The position numbers and the translations under genes were made by a program. DNA of 34,337 bases from JBDHTS01 sp044220535 (GTDB lineage Bacteria; Pseudomonadota; Alphaproteobacteria; Micavibrionales; Micavibrionaceae): contig JBGAQU010000019.1 of assembly GCA_044220535.1 (NCBI GenBank), forward strand, positions 1 to 34,337, given 5' to 3'. This document shows, piece after piece, positions 23,196 through 31,486 of this stretch. Numbering within the stretch: the first letter of the stretch is position 1; each line of letters opens with the position of its first letter. The notes below the pieces were generated by a model, which was not told the origin of the DNA, ran no database searches, and saw only the letters and a list, made by a program, of their open reading frames with translations.

Positions 23196-23273
23196 AATAA
23201 TCCATGCCGCTTCATCATATCCTTCTTCTCTAAATTCACCTGCGTATGGATCCCGGCCTTCGCCGGGATGACG
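23132..23273. repeat. Inverted doublet of palindromic repeat (same type as at 19056)
   Basis: The unit at 23132-23158 is identical to that at 19056-19082. The partner at 23247-23273 is its reverse complement with one base changed. The spacer is again 88 bases, the same distance as in the first doublet. It lies between the small ORF and the PBP1A gene, which converge. Confidence 0.9.
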
Positions 23274-23277
23274 ACAG

Positions 23278-25299
23278 CTAAAATGAAAAAATTGACCTGA
23301 CGACATCACCGAAAGTTTGCGGTTCGCGGCGAGGCTGTTGCGGTGGCGGTTGGCGTTGTTCCGGCGGGATCCAGGCGGCGTCGCTGGCGGCGTAGGGCTG
23401 TTCGGGGTTGGGATTATTGGCGCTGTAGTAATCGAACTGCACAGGGCCTTCCGTTGATATGCCCTTGGCCTGAGCGACGCTGTAGGTCGCCATCATCACA
23501 TCTTTCCAGATGCCTGCGGGCAGGCTGCCGCCGGTGACGGATTTCATGGAACTGTTGTCGTCATTGCCGACCCAGGCGCCGACGGCGAAGCGGCCGGAAA
23601 AGCCCATGAACCATGCATCGCGGTAATCCTGCGTCGTGCCGGTTTTACCGGCGGCGAGGTAGGGAATTTGCGCGCGCGTGCCGGTGCCTTCGTCGATGGT
23701 TTCGCGCATCATGGAGGCGAGGTTTTGTACCGCCTGGTAGCTGACGACCTGCAGCGGCACGGCTTTGCGTTTACGCTGATAGATCAGATTGCCGTCGGTG
23801 TCGCGGATCGCGGTAATGGCGTAAGGATCGACGCCGACGCCGCCATTGGCCAGCGTGGCATAGGCGGTGACCATTTCGATCAGCGGCACGCCGCTGGAAC
23901 CGAGCGCGAGGCTCAAGTTGCGGTCAAGCTTGCTGTGGATGCCAAGATTATAGGCGGTGCGCGCGACCTTATCCGGCCCGACATATTGCATCAGCTGGAT
24001 AGCGGCGGAGTTGAGGGAGCGGGACAGCGCGAAATGCAGAGGCACCTCGCCGTAATATTTATTGCCGAAGTTGGACGGGTGGTAACGGCCGATGGAAATC
24101 GGCGCATCGTTGATAATGTCGTTCGGGCTCCAGCCGTCTTCCAGCGCGGTCAGGTAGACGACGGGCTTGAAGGATGAACCGGGCTGGCGCAAGGCCTGGG
24201 TGGCGCGGTTGAACTGGCTTTTGTTGTAGTCGCGGCCACCGACCATGGCGCGGACGGCGCCGTCGATATCCATGACGACGGACGCGCCCTGGCTGACGTT
24301 TTTCTTATCGCCTTCATTGTCGAGAATGCGCTGGATGGATGTTTCGGCGGCTTTCTGGACGGAGGGCCACAGCGTCGTATCGACGACGATGTCGCGGTCC
24401 GGCGCGCCGATCAGTTCGACCAGTTCATTCATGATCCAGTCGGTGAAGTAACGCTCGGTCGATCCGGATGTGGGCTTGCGCTGCGGGACGGGGGCGCTGC
24501 TGGCGACGCTGTTGAACTGTTTTTTGGTGATGTATTTTTCGTCCAGCATCGCTTCCAGCACAAGTCTGGCGCGGCTGCGCGCGGCCTGCGGGCTGGCGAT
24601 GGGGGAATAGCGGGACGGGGCTTTTAGCAGGCCCGCGAGCGTCGCGCATTCTTCGAGGTTTAGTTCAGTCGCATGTTTGCCGTAGTAAACCTGCGCGGCG
24701 GCCTCTACGCCATAAGCGCCGGAACCCATATAGACACGGTTCAGGTAGGCGGTGACGATTTCATCCTTGGTCAGCTGATATTCAAGCCACAAAGCGAGGA
24801 GGGCTTCCTGGATCTTGCGTTTATAGGTGCGCTCCTGCGTCAGGAACAGGTTTTTGGCAAGTTGCTGCGTCAGGGTCGAGCCGCCCTGGACCACGCCGCC
24901 GGAACGCATATTGGTGAAAGTGGCGCGGAGCAGGCCGATGGGATCGAGGCCGGGATGGCTGTAGAACCGCCTGTCCTCAATGGCGATGACGGCGTGTACC
25001 ATGTCTTTCGGCATGTCCTTGAAGCTGATCGTGTCGCCCTTCAGGTCGCCATAGCGGCCGACGACATCGCCGTCCGCCGATTTGATGGTGACTGACCAGC
25101 GGCGTTCGAAGGATGTGCTTTGGACAATGCGCGGCAGTTCGGCGGCGTACCAGGCGACAATGCCGCCGATGATTAAGATGGCCCACAGGGACAGGACGAC
25201 GAAGCGGCGGATCCATTTGCGCAGGCCGCCGGAGTCGCCTTGCCAGTCGAAGCTGTCGTCGTTGCGCGACCGGGATGATTTTTTACTCTTGCGGGGCAT
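23278..25299 (-). CDS. Penicillin-binding protein 1A (bifunctional transglycosylase/transpeptidase)
   Basis: An inner-membrane enzyme that polymerises and crosslinks peptidoglycan, 673 residues. A short basic cytosolic tail (MPRKSKKSSRSRNDD) precedes a membrane helix at about 33-53. The GT51 domain has the catalytic Glu109 in IAIEDRRFYSHPG, then GGSTLTQQLAKNLFL and RKIQEALLALWLE. The transpeptidase domain has SSFK (Ser375 nucleophile, Lys378), SLN at 428-430, and KTG at 552-554. The C-terminus is a Pro/Gln-rich tail (PPEQRQPPPQQPRREPQ). At this size it is nearer the PBP1A/1C group of alphaproteobacteria (mrcA/pbpC-like naming varies), so no symbol is given. All active-site motifs are intact. 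Confidence 0.94.
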   Translation of the reverse strand: MPRKSKKSSRSRNDDSFDWQGDSGGLRKWIRRFVVLSLWAILIIGGIVAWYAAELPRIVQSTSFERRWSVTIKSADGDVVGRYGDLKGDTISFKDMPKDMVHAVIAIEDRRFYSHPGLDPIGLLRATFTNMRSGGVVQGGSTLTQQLAKNLFLTQERTYKRKIQEALLALWLEYQLTKDEIVTAYLNRVYMGSGAYGVEAAAQVYYGKHATELNLEECATLAGLLKAPSRYSPIASPQAARSRARLVLEAMLDEKYITKKQFNSVASSAPVPQRKPTSGSTERYFTDWIMNELVELIGAPDRDIVVDTTLWPSVQKAAETSIQRILDNEGDKKNVSQGASVVMDIDGAVRAMVGGRDYNKSQFNRATQALRQPGSSFKPVVYLTALEDGWSPNDIINDAPISIGRYHPSNFGNKYYGEVPLHFALSRSLNSAAIQLMQYVGPDKVARTAYNLGIHSKLDRNLSLALGSSGVPLIEMVTAYATLANGGVGVDPYAITAIRDTDGNLIYQRKRKAVPLQVVSYQAVQNLASMMRETIDEGTGTRAQIPYLAAGKTGTTQDYRDAWFMGFSGRFAVGAWVGNDDNSSMKSVTGGSLPAGIWKDVMMATYSVAQAKGISTEGPVQFDYYSANNPNPEQPYAASDAAWIPPEQRQPPPQQPRREPQTFGDVVRSIFSF

Positions 25300-25380
25300 G
25301 GGCCATGATCAACGTTAAAGGGATATAAGGCATAGCAGGAAAAGGCAGATATTTTCCAGTGATATTGTGTATAGGGAAAA

Positions 25381-26769
25381 TCACAAAAGAAGGGTCGCCA
25401 GCCCCAGAAACGCCAGAAATCCGATGCAATCCGTGACCGTGGTCAGGAAGATGGCGGAGGAGATGGCGGGGTCTTTGCCGAGGCGGTGGAGGACGATGGG
25501 GACCAGGGCGCCGAAGCCGCCCGCGCAGACCAGGTTGATGATCATGGCGAGGCCGATGACGATGCCGAGCATGACGTTCTGGAAGAAGGCGAAGATGGCG
25601 ATGCCTGTGATCACGGCGAAAATCAGGCCGTTGAAAAATCCCACCAGTGCTTCTTTATAGACAGCGCGTGAGGCGTTTGTTCCGGACAATTCCTGAATGG
25701 CGATGGCGCGGACAATGACGGCGAGGGTCTGTGTGCCCGCGTTGCCGCCCATGCCCGCGACGATGGGCATGAGGACGGCAAGGGCGACGACACGGCTGAT
25801 CGTGTCGTCGAACAGGGATACGACCCATGAGGCGAAGAAGGCGGTCAGCAGATTCAGGAACAGCCATTGGGAGCGGGAGAAGCTGGTCGACAGAACGGAT
25901 TGATACAAGTCGCTTTCCTCAACGCCGCCCATTTTCAGCAGGTCTTCCTCCGCTTCCTCCATGATAACGTCGGTGACATCGTCGAAGGTGATGACGCCGA
26001 TCAGGCGCTCGGCATCGTCCACGACTGGGGCGGATGACAAATCTTCGCGGCGGAAGATCCGGGCGACTTCTTCCTGGTCCATCGTCGCGGGCAGGGGGTA
26101 GATGTCTTCCAGCTTCAGATCGTCCAGCTTTGCCGTGCGCGGGGCGCGGATGATGCGGTGAAGCGGGATGACGCCGACGACGTGATAGGTCGGTGTGATG
26201 ACGAAGACGTCGAAAAATTCATCGGGCAGGCTTGGCGCGGCAGCACGGAGGTAGTCAATGGCCTTGCCCACGGTCCAGAATTGCGGGATGGCGACGAATT
26301 CCCGCTGCATCAGACGGCCGGCGGAATCTTCGGGGAAACTCAAACCCTGTTCCAACGCAACACGAAGTTTTGAGGATAGATGGTTGACGATGTCGGTCTG
26401 GAATTCGGGGTCGAGGTCGACGATCAGATCCAGGGCATCGTCCGATTCCAGTTCGGATACGATGGCCGCGACCTGCGCGGGCGACATGGTTTCAAGTGCG
26501 GTGACGCGCAGGCCGGAGGGCAGTTCATAGAAAGAATAAGGGTCGAAGGCCGCGCCGTGTTCCTTCAGCAGTTTTTCGCGGTCGTCCTCACCGATTTTAA
26601 ACAACAATTCGGCGGCGTCGGCGGCGGTGAGGTCGGCGATTTTTTCAACCAGTTGTTCGGTGTAGCCGGTGTTCAGTAGTTCAAGGATTTCGTCGATTTC
26701 GCGGTCGGACAGGCCATAGAGGGGTTCTTCCTCGTTTTCCGGCGCGGTGTTTTCGTTTGGCTGGTTCAT
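25381..26769 (-). CDS. mgtE: Magnesium transporter MgtE (separate start inside the fused frame)
   Basis: A Mg-gated Mg channel of the inner membrane, 462 residues from the ATG at 26769 (MNQPNENTAPENEEEPLYGL). The helical N domain (LSDREIDEILELLNTGYTEQ and following) and CBS pair (YHVVGVIPLHRIIRAPRT, then APVVDDAERLIGVITFDDVT) precede a transmembrane domain of about five helices with the signature MPIVAGMGGNAGTQTLAVIV. Length and order are those of ordinary MgtE. This ATG is likely the original start, because everything upstream of it is repeat. It has only a weak AGAG upstream. It may be made both from this start and as part of the fused frame. Confidence 0.85.
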   Translation of the reverse strand: MNQPNENTAPENEEEPLYGLSDREIDEILELLNTGYTEQLVEKIADLTAADAAELLFKIGEDDREKLLKEHGAAFDPYSFYELPSGLRVTALETMSPAQVAAIVSELESDDALDLIVDLDPEFQTDIVNHLSSKLRVALEQGLSFPEDSAGRLMQREFVAIPQFWTVGKAIDYLRAAAPSLPDEFFDVFVITPTYHVVGVIPLHRIIRAPRTAKLDDLKLEDIYPLPATMDQEEVARIFRREDLSSAPVVDDAERLIGVITFDDVTDVIMEEAEEDLLKMGGVEESDLYQSVLSTSFSRSQWLFLNLLTAFFASWVVSLFDDTISRVVALAVLMPIVAGMGGNAGTQTLAVIVRAIAIQELSGTNASRAVYKEALVGFFNGLIFAVITGIAIFAFFQNVMLGIVIGLAMIINLVCAGGFGALVPIVLHRLGKDPAISSAIFLTTVTDCIGFLAFLGLATLLL

Positions 26770-29172
26770 CGTCGCTCTTTTCTTTCCCTCTCCCCAACGG
26801 GGAGAGGGCAGGGTGAGGGGGCCTATCCACTGCGCGCAATCTTCGAAAGAATAATCTCCACGGGCCCTCACACCCAGCCCTCTCCCCGTTGGGGAGAGGG
26901 AGTCGGAATAGACCTGGGCGTTTACGGTGGCGAGCGCCGTCATGTTGATGATGCCGCGCGTGGTGACGGAGGGTGTCAGGATATGCGCGGGTTGTGCGAC
27001 GCCCAGAAGGATCGGGCCGATGGAGGTGCCTTCGCCGAGAATCTTCAGCATGTTGAAGGTGATGTTGGCGGCGTCGACATTCGGCATGATGAACAGGTTG
27101 GCTTCGCCGGTCAGGGTCGAATTCGGCATGATCATCTGGCGGATGGTTTCCGACAGGGCGGCGTCGGCATGCATTTCGCCGTCGATCTCCAGTTCCGGCG
27201 CGCGCTGGCGCAAATCGGCGAGCGTCGCGCGCATTTTATACGCGCAGTCGGAATCATGCGTGCCGAAGTTGGAGTGCGAGAGCAGGGCGACCTTTGGTTT
27301 GATGCCGAAGCGGCGCACTTCTTCCGCCGCCAGCATGGTCATCTCGCTGAGCTGCGCGATGGAGGGGTTGGGGTTGATCTGTGTATCGCAGATGAAATAT
27401 GTGCCGCGGCCCAGGATCAAAGCGTTCATGGCGGCGGCGGTTTCGACGCCGGGTTTGAGGCCGAGGATATCGACGATGTCTTTCAAATGCTGCTGATACA
27501 GCCCAACCGTGCCGCAGAGCAGGGCGTCGGCGAGGCCGCGGCGGACCATCAGCGCGCCGATGACGGTCGGGTTGGCGCGCAGCGTGTTGCGGGCGACGGC
27601 GGGGGTGACGCCGCGGCGTTCCATGATTTCGTGATAGGCGGTCCAGTATTCGCGGTAACGTGGATCGTCTTCCGGGTCGATCAGCTCGAAATCCTTTTCG
27701 ACCTTCATGCGCAGGTGCAGTTTCTTGATGCGCATCTGGACCACGGCTTTACGGCCGATCACGATGGGTTTGGCGAGGCCGTCATCGATCACTGTCTGAA
27801 CAGCGCGCAGGACGCGTTCATCTTCGCCCTCGGCATAGACGACACGCTGGGGCGCGGTGCGGGCGTGGCTGAAGACCGGGCGCATCGCCATGGATGTGCG
27901 GAAGGTGTAGGATTTCAGCTTGTCGATATAGGAATCCCAGTCGGTGATGGGGCGTGTGGCGACACCGGCCTCCATCGCCGCGCGGGCGACCGCGATGGGC
28001 AGTTCGACGATCAGGCGGGGGTCAAAGGGTTTTGGGATCAGATAATCGGGGCCGAATTCCAGCTGTTCATCGCTGTAGACGGCGGCGACTTCGGCGGAAG
28101 CCTCGCGCCGTGCGAGGTCGGCGATGGCGTGGACGCAGGCGATCTTCATGCTTTCAGTGATGGCGGTGGCGCCGACATCCAGAGCGCCGCGGAAGATGAA
28201 GGGGAAGCACAGGACGTTGTTGACCTGGTTGGTATAGTCGGACCGGCCGGTGCAGATGATGGCTTCCGGTTGGCCCGCGCGGGCGTCTTCCGGCATGATT
28301 TCCGGCGTCGGGTTGGACAGGGCCATGATCAGCGGGGCTTTGGCCATCTTGCTGACTTCCGTAGCGCCCAGCACATTGGGGCCGGACAGGCCGAGGAATA
28401 CGTCTGCATCTTCCAGTGCGTCCTGCAGCGTGCGGGCATTGGTGTTGGAGGCGAATTTTTCCTTATACTTATCCATGCCTTCCTTGCGGCCCTGGTATAC
28501 GACACCTTTGCGGTCGCAGACGATGATGTTGTCTTTGGGCAGGCCGAGGGCGTGGAGCATATTCAGGCAGGCGAGGGCTGATGCGCCCGCGCCATTGGCG
28601 ACCAGGCGGATATCGGTGATCTTCCGCTTCGTGTAGTGCAGCCAGTTGACCATGGCCGCGCCGACGATGATGGCGGTGCCGTGCTGGTCGTCATGAAAGA
28701 CGGGGATTTTCATCCGCTCACGCAGGCGTTCTTCCACCTCGAAACATTCCGGCGCCTTGATGTCTTCTAAGTTTATACCGCCGAAGGAGGGTTCAAGGGC
28801 CGCGATGATTTCGATCAGCTTCTGCGGGTCTTTTTCATCAATTTCAATATCGATGGAGTCGATATTGGCGAATTTTTTGAACAGGCAGGATTTACCCTCC
28901 ATCACAGGCTTCGATGCCAGCGCGCCGATATCCCCCAGGCCTAATACCGCCGTACCGTTGGTGATGACGGCGACGAGGTTGCCGCGGCTGGTGTAATCCA
29001 GCGCCTTCAGCGGGTCCTTTTCAATCTCCAGGCAGGGATGTGCGACACCCGGCGAATAGGCCAGCGCCAGATCCCGCTGCGTCGCCAGCGCCTTGGTCGG
29101 GTCGATGGAAATCTTTCCGGGAGTCGGAAGTCGGTGATATTCAAGGGCTGCGTCGCGCAGGGAGTCTTTCAT
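25381..29172 (-). CDS. maeB: NADP-dependent malic enzyme MaeB, reading frame continuous with MgtE
   Basis: One uninterrupted 1263-codon frame. Residues 1 to about 757 form a MaeB-type malic enzyme (malate to pyruvate, NADP): the malic-enzyme domain (QRDLALAYSPGVAHPC, VFHDDQHGTAIIVG), the NAD(P)-binding stretch VANGAGASALACLNML and ALSNPTPEIMPEDA, then a phosphotransacetylase-like C-terminal domain (RVVYAEGEDERVLRA, LTGEANLFIMPNVDAANI, ending HILTPSVTTRGIINMTALA). Such PTA-like domains are regulatory and lack acetyltransferase activity in characterised enzymes. About 44 residues encoded by a palindromic repeat follow, then a complete MgtE. A normal MaeB ends near the start of the repeat, so its stop codon has been lost. 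A free MgtE could still start at 26769. Confidence 0.85.
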   Translation of the reverse strand: MKDSLRDAALEYHRLPTPGKISIDPTKALATQRDLALAYSPGVAHPCLEIEKDPLKALDYTSRGNLVAVITNGTAVLGLGDIGALASKPVMEGKSCLFKKFANIDSIDIEIDEKDPQKLIEIIAALEPSFGGINLEDIKAPECFEVEERLRERMKIPVFHDDQHGTAIIVGAAMVNWLHYTKRKITDIRLVANGAGASALACLNMLHALGLPKDNIIVCDRKGVVYQGRKEGMDKYKEKFASNTNARTLQDALEDADVFLGLSGPNVLGATEVSKMAKAPLIMALSNPTPEIMPEDARAGQPEAIICTGRSDYTNQVNNVLCFPFIFRGALDVGATAITESMKIACVHAIADLARREASAEVAAVYSDEQLEFGPDYLIPKPFDPRLIVELPIAVARAAMEAGVATRPITDWDSYIDKLKSYTFRTSMAMRPVFSHARTAPQRVVYAEGEDERVLRAVQTVIDDGLAKPIVIGRKAVVQMRIKKLHLRMKVEKDFELIDPEDDPRYREYWTAYHEIMERRGVTPAVARNTLRANPTVIGALMVRRGLADALLCGTVGLYQQHLKDIVDILGLKPGVETAAAMNALILGRGTYFICDTQINPNPSIAQLSEMTMLAAEEVRRFGIKPKVALLSHSNFGTHDSDCAYKMRATLADLRQRAPELEIDGEMHADAALSETIRQMIMPNSTLTGEANLFIMPNVDAANITFNMLKILGEGTSIGPILLGVAQPAHILTPSVTTRGIINMTALATVNAQVYSDSLSPTGRGLGVRARGDYSFEDCAQWIGPLTLPSPRWGEGKKRATMNQPNENTAPENEEEPLYGLSDREIDEILELLNTGYTEQLVEKIADLTAADAAELLFKIGEDDREKLLKEHGAAFDPYSFYELPSGLRVTALETMSPAQVAAIVSELESDDALDLIVDLDPEFQTDIVNHLSSKLRVALEQGLSFPEDSAGRLMQREFVAIPQFWTVGKAIDYLRAAAPSLPDEFFDVFVITPTYHVVGVIPLHRIIRAPRTAKLDDLKLEDIYPLPATMDQEEVARIFRREDLSSAPVVDDAERLIGVITFDDVTDVIMEEAEEDLLKMGGVEESDLYQSVLSTSFSRSQWLFLNLLTAFFASWVVSLFDDTISRVVALAVLMPIVAGMGGNAGTQTLAVIVRAIAIQELSGTNASRAVYKEALVGFFNGLIFAVITGIAIFAFFQNVMLGIVIGLAMIINLVCAGGFGALVPIVLHRLGKDPAISSAIFLTTVTDCIGFLAFLGLATLLL
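26786..26900. repeat. 115-bp palindromic repeat doublet inside the maeB-mgtE frame
   Basis: Left half CCCTCTCCCCAACGGGGAGAGGG followed by CAGGGTGAGGG; right half GGGCCCTCACACCCAGCCC followed by TCTCCCCGTTGGGGAGAGGG. Each half contains a hairpin (CTCTCCCC and GGGGAGAG arms). The halves are roughly inverted around a 40-base core containing CTTCGAAAG. It is the interspersed repeat type that often reads LSPTGRG or LTLPSPRWGEG when translated. It has no stop in the minus-strand frame. Related words appear at 11954-12026. Confidence 0.9.
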
Positions 29173-29264
29173 GGGGATGATCCGGGTTTGTTATCGAAAG
29201 AAAGGCTTGCACTATACAAGCCAGATTTATATGGCTTTTTCAAGGTTTAGGATGCCGCCAGCGA

Positions 29265-29711
29265 CTATTTTTGCGATAAATTATATTTACTTGCATATAT
29301 AAGATCGGGTTGAGAACGCCAATCCGGTATAGGATTATCGGTTGGTTGATTGTAAAGATACGAGAAGTTTGGTTTTTCAGGAGGATGAATCACATAAAAC
29401 GGCTCGATGATGTTGCCATTAGTATCCAAAAAGAAATCGTTCGGGTAGTCTTGAGCAAGCTTTTTAAAGAAGTCTTGTTTTGTCCCATCTCCAATATTTT
29501 CTGGCAAATCATTAAATAAATGCCATGCTTCAGCTGCTGTTTTGGGCAAGTCCGATAAGGGAGCCGCTCCATTAAACATGTTAAGTATAATTATTGTTTG
29601 GAGAACTTCTTTAACATCAGGTGGTATGCCATGGTCATGATCAAGTTTGGAAAGATCATTAATTGTAGAAAAGATTTTTTCTCCTGCTTGTTGATTAGGG
29701 TCCGGACCCAT
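29265..29711 (-). pseudogene. AT-rich ORF, 5' end cut by the IS element
   Basis: The frame of 148 residues starts at an ATG (29711) that lies inside the left terminal inverted repeat of the IS5-like element, so its first five or so residues come from the IS. No Shine-Dalgarno precedes it. The rest (QQAGEKIFSTINDLSKLDHD, AAPLSDLPKTAAEAWHLFND, and so on) belongs to no family I know and is much more AT-rich than the core genes. Before the insertion the frame would have run straight into the 3' end of tRNA-Leu, so it was probably already a fragment of something larger. There is no signal peptide. Confidence 0.5.
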
Positions 29712-30573
29712 TAACGCGATCTGCTAATTCCGATTCCCATTTTCCGCCCGGCATGATTCAATCTCCTTAAGGAGGATTGATATATGTCTGATTTATTCTG
29801 GTTTACGGATGCGCAATGGTCAACCTTCCCTCGAATTATCGACGGCGCTTTTTTGCCGACGAATACACGCGGCATGAAACGCGTGGACGACCGGCGTGTG
29901 TTGATCTCCTTAAGGATCGTGCATGTACTTAAATCAGGCGGGCGGTGGGGCGATGCGCCAAAGGATTACGGCCTGAAGAAGACGCTGTATAACCGTTTCG
30001 TGTGCGCTGGTCGAGCGCGGGATATGGGCGGATATTTTCGCTGCCCTGGCGGGGGCGGAAGGGGCGCCTGACCGGCTGATGATCGACAGTTCAAGCATCA
30101 AGGTCCATCGCTGCGCGCGCGGCGAAAAAGGGGGGCCCTGGCCAGTGCTATTGGTCGCAGCAAAGGTGGGCCAAACACAAAAATCCACGCGGTGACGGAT
30201 GGCAAAGGCAGGCCATGTGTTATTCTGCTCACGCCCGGCAACGTCCATGACTGCAAGGTTGCCAGGCCTTGTCTCGAGGCCATGCCGCCATCCGCGGAAC
30301 TGCTTGCAGACAAAGGCTATGACAGCAGGGATTTAAGGGAGTGGCTGGAGCGACGCGGCACGCAAGCCGTCATCCCATCCCGCTCCAACCGCAGGACACC
30401 TTACGCATACGACAAAGCCATCTACAGGCAGCGCAACATCATCGAACGCATGTTCTGCCGCCTCAAGGACTTCCGCCGAATCGCAACGCGCTTCGACAGG
30501 AACGTCAAAAACTTCCTGTCCGCCATCTGTCTCGCTGCTACTGTGATATGGTGGATTTAATGAGTCTGGATCC
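29698..30573 (+). mobile_element. IS5-family-like insertion sequence (IS427-group type), decayed
   Basis: About 876 bases. The ends are 17-base imperfect inverted repeats: left GGGTCCGGACCCATTAA (29698-29714), right TTAATGAGTCTGGATCC (30557-30573), 14 of 17 matching. TA flanks both ends (29696-29697 and 30574-30575), consistent with a two-base target duplication. The interior carries a DDE transposase of the IS5 family in three frame segments. It lies directly next to tRNA-Leu and cuts the AT-rich ORF. The group assignment is by protein pattern and size. Confidence 0.8.
29784..30560 (+). pseudogene. IS5-family transposase, two frame changes
   Basis: The N-terminal segment begins MSDLFWFTDAQWSTFPRIID, with KRVDDRRVLISLRIVHVLKS following. 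Near 29998-30010 the frame must shift by one, giving ERGIWADIFAALAGAEGAPD, RLMIDSSSIKVHR (first Asp of DDE). At the GAAAAAGGGGGG tract (about 30123-30134) it shifts back (-1) to ASAIGRSKGGPNTKIHAVTD, then LLADKGYDSRD (second Asp) and RNIIERMFCRLKDFRR (Glu), ending in the usual AATVIWWI. Many IS5-family elements use a programmed -1 shift at such a tract, so the second shift may be original. The first looks like decay. Confidence 0.8.
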
Positions 30574-30577
30574 TAGT

Positions 30578-30663
30578 TGGTGCGGTCGAGAAGACTCGAA
30601 CTTCCACGGGGGTTAGCCCACAGCGACCTCAACGCTGCGCGTCTACCGTTCCGCCACGACCGC
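30578..30663 (-). tRNA. tRNA-Leu (anticodon GAG)
   Basis: On the minus strand it folds fully. The acceptor stem is GCGGTCG with CGACCGC. A D arm follows (GCGGAAC, GGTAGAC). The anticodon arm has CAGCG and CGCTG around loop TTGAGGT, giving anticodon GAG (template bases 30628-30630). A long variable arm (GGGCTAACCCCC region) marks a class II tRNA. The T arm is GGAAG-TTCGAGT-CTTCT. A discriminator base A and encoded CCA follow, ending at 30578. It reads leucine codons CUC and CUU. The IS5-like element sits five bases beyond its 3' end. Confidence 0.96.
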
Positions 30664-30783
30664 ACGTCGCACGGGCAGAGGATTTTTGCCCGGGCTATGC
30701 TGTAACAAAGATTGGAAAAACTTGCAAGTCCGGGGAAAAACGGTTCAGTTCAGACTTGGTACGTTTATAGCCTGAAGGACAAT

Positions 30784-31413
30784 ATGGTCGATATCGAATG
30801 GCTGGCGGATAGGGCGCCTGTTGCCTATGAGGCGGCGATCCAGAGAATGGAGGCGCGGGTAGCGGCCATCCGGTCCGGGACCGCGCCGGAGTGTGTCTGG
30901 CTGCTGGAGCATCCGCCGCTGTATACGGCGGGCACGTCGGCGCAGGACGGGGATTTGCTGGACCCGCGGTTTCCGGTGTTCAAGACCGGGCGCGGCGGGC
31001 AGTATACCTATCACGGGCCGGGGCAGCGGGTGGCCTATGTGATGCTGGATCTCAAGAAGCGACAGCAGGCGCCTGATATTAAAAAATATGTCTGGCAGCT
31101 GGAGGAATGGATTATCCGGACGCTGGCGGCGTTCGGCATTCAGGGCAGGCGGATCGAAGGGCGGGTTGGCATATGGGTCGACGGGCCGTCCGGCGCAGCG
31201 AAAATCGCCGCCATCGGGGTGCGGGTGCGGCACTGGGTGACGTATCATGGAATTTCGATCAATGTGGATCCGGATCTTGGCCATTTTGGCGGGATTGTAC
31301 CGTGTGGGATTGGTGATGCGGGGGTGACGTCGATGCGGGAGATGTTGAAAGAGAATATTGAATTAAATCAGTTGGATAAAGCGTTTCAGGACCATTGGGA
31401 GAAAGTTTTTTAG
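30784..31413 (+). CDS. lipB: Octanoyltransferase (lipoyl/octanoyl-ACP:protein transferase)
   Basis: It transfers octanoate from acyl carrier protein to lipoate-dependent enzymes, the first step of lipoate biosynthesis. The start is the ATG at 30784 (MVDIEWLADRAPVAYEAAIQ), preceded by AAGGA at six to nine bases, giving 209 residues. The frame is open upstream, but that part is not family-like. Catalytic residues are Lys140 in GAAKIAAIGVRV and Cys174 in GGIVPCGIGD. LLEHPPLYTAGTS, RGGQYTYHGPGQRVAYVMLD and YHGISINVDPDL are the other conserved blocks. It is divergent from tRNA-Leu. Confidence 0.95.
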   Translation: MVDIEWLADRAPVAYEAAIQRMEARVAAIRSGTAPECVWLLEHPPLYTAGTSAQDGDLLDPRFPVFKTGRGGQYTYHGPGQRVAYVMLDLKKRQQAPDIKKYVWQLEEWIIRTLAAFGIQGRRIEGRVGIWVDGPSGAAKIAAIGVRVRHWVTYHGISINVDPDLGHFGGIVPCGIGDAGVTSMREMLKENIELNQLDKAFQDHWEKVF

Positions 31414-31486
31414 GTATTTGTTGAATTAAGTGAATAGATATTTTATTCATAATGCCTTATCCATTAAAACAATCATGGAGATAAAA

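Noticed and set aside
13356..23273. CRISPR array
   Set aside because: The repeats are palindromic, scattered, few per site and in inverted pairs, without regular spacers or cas genes.
26983..28581. 532-codon plus-strand ORF opposite maeB
   Set aside because: Glycine/aspartate/phenylalanine-rich shadow of the MaeB coding strand, with no ribosome site or recognisable domain.
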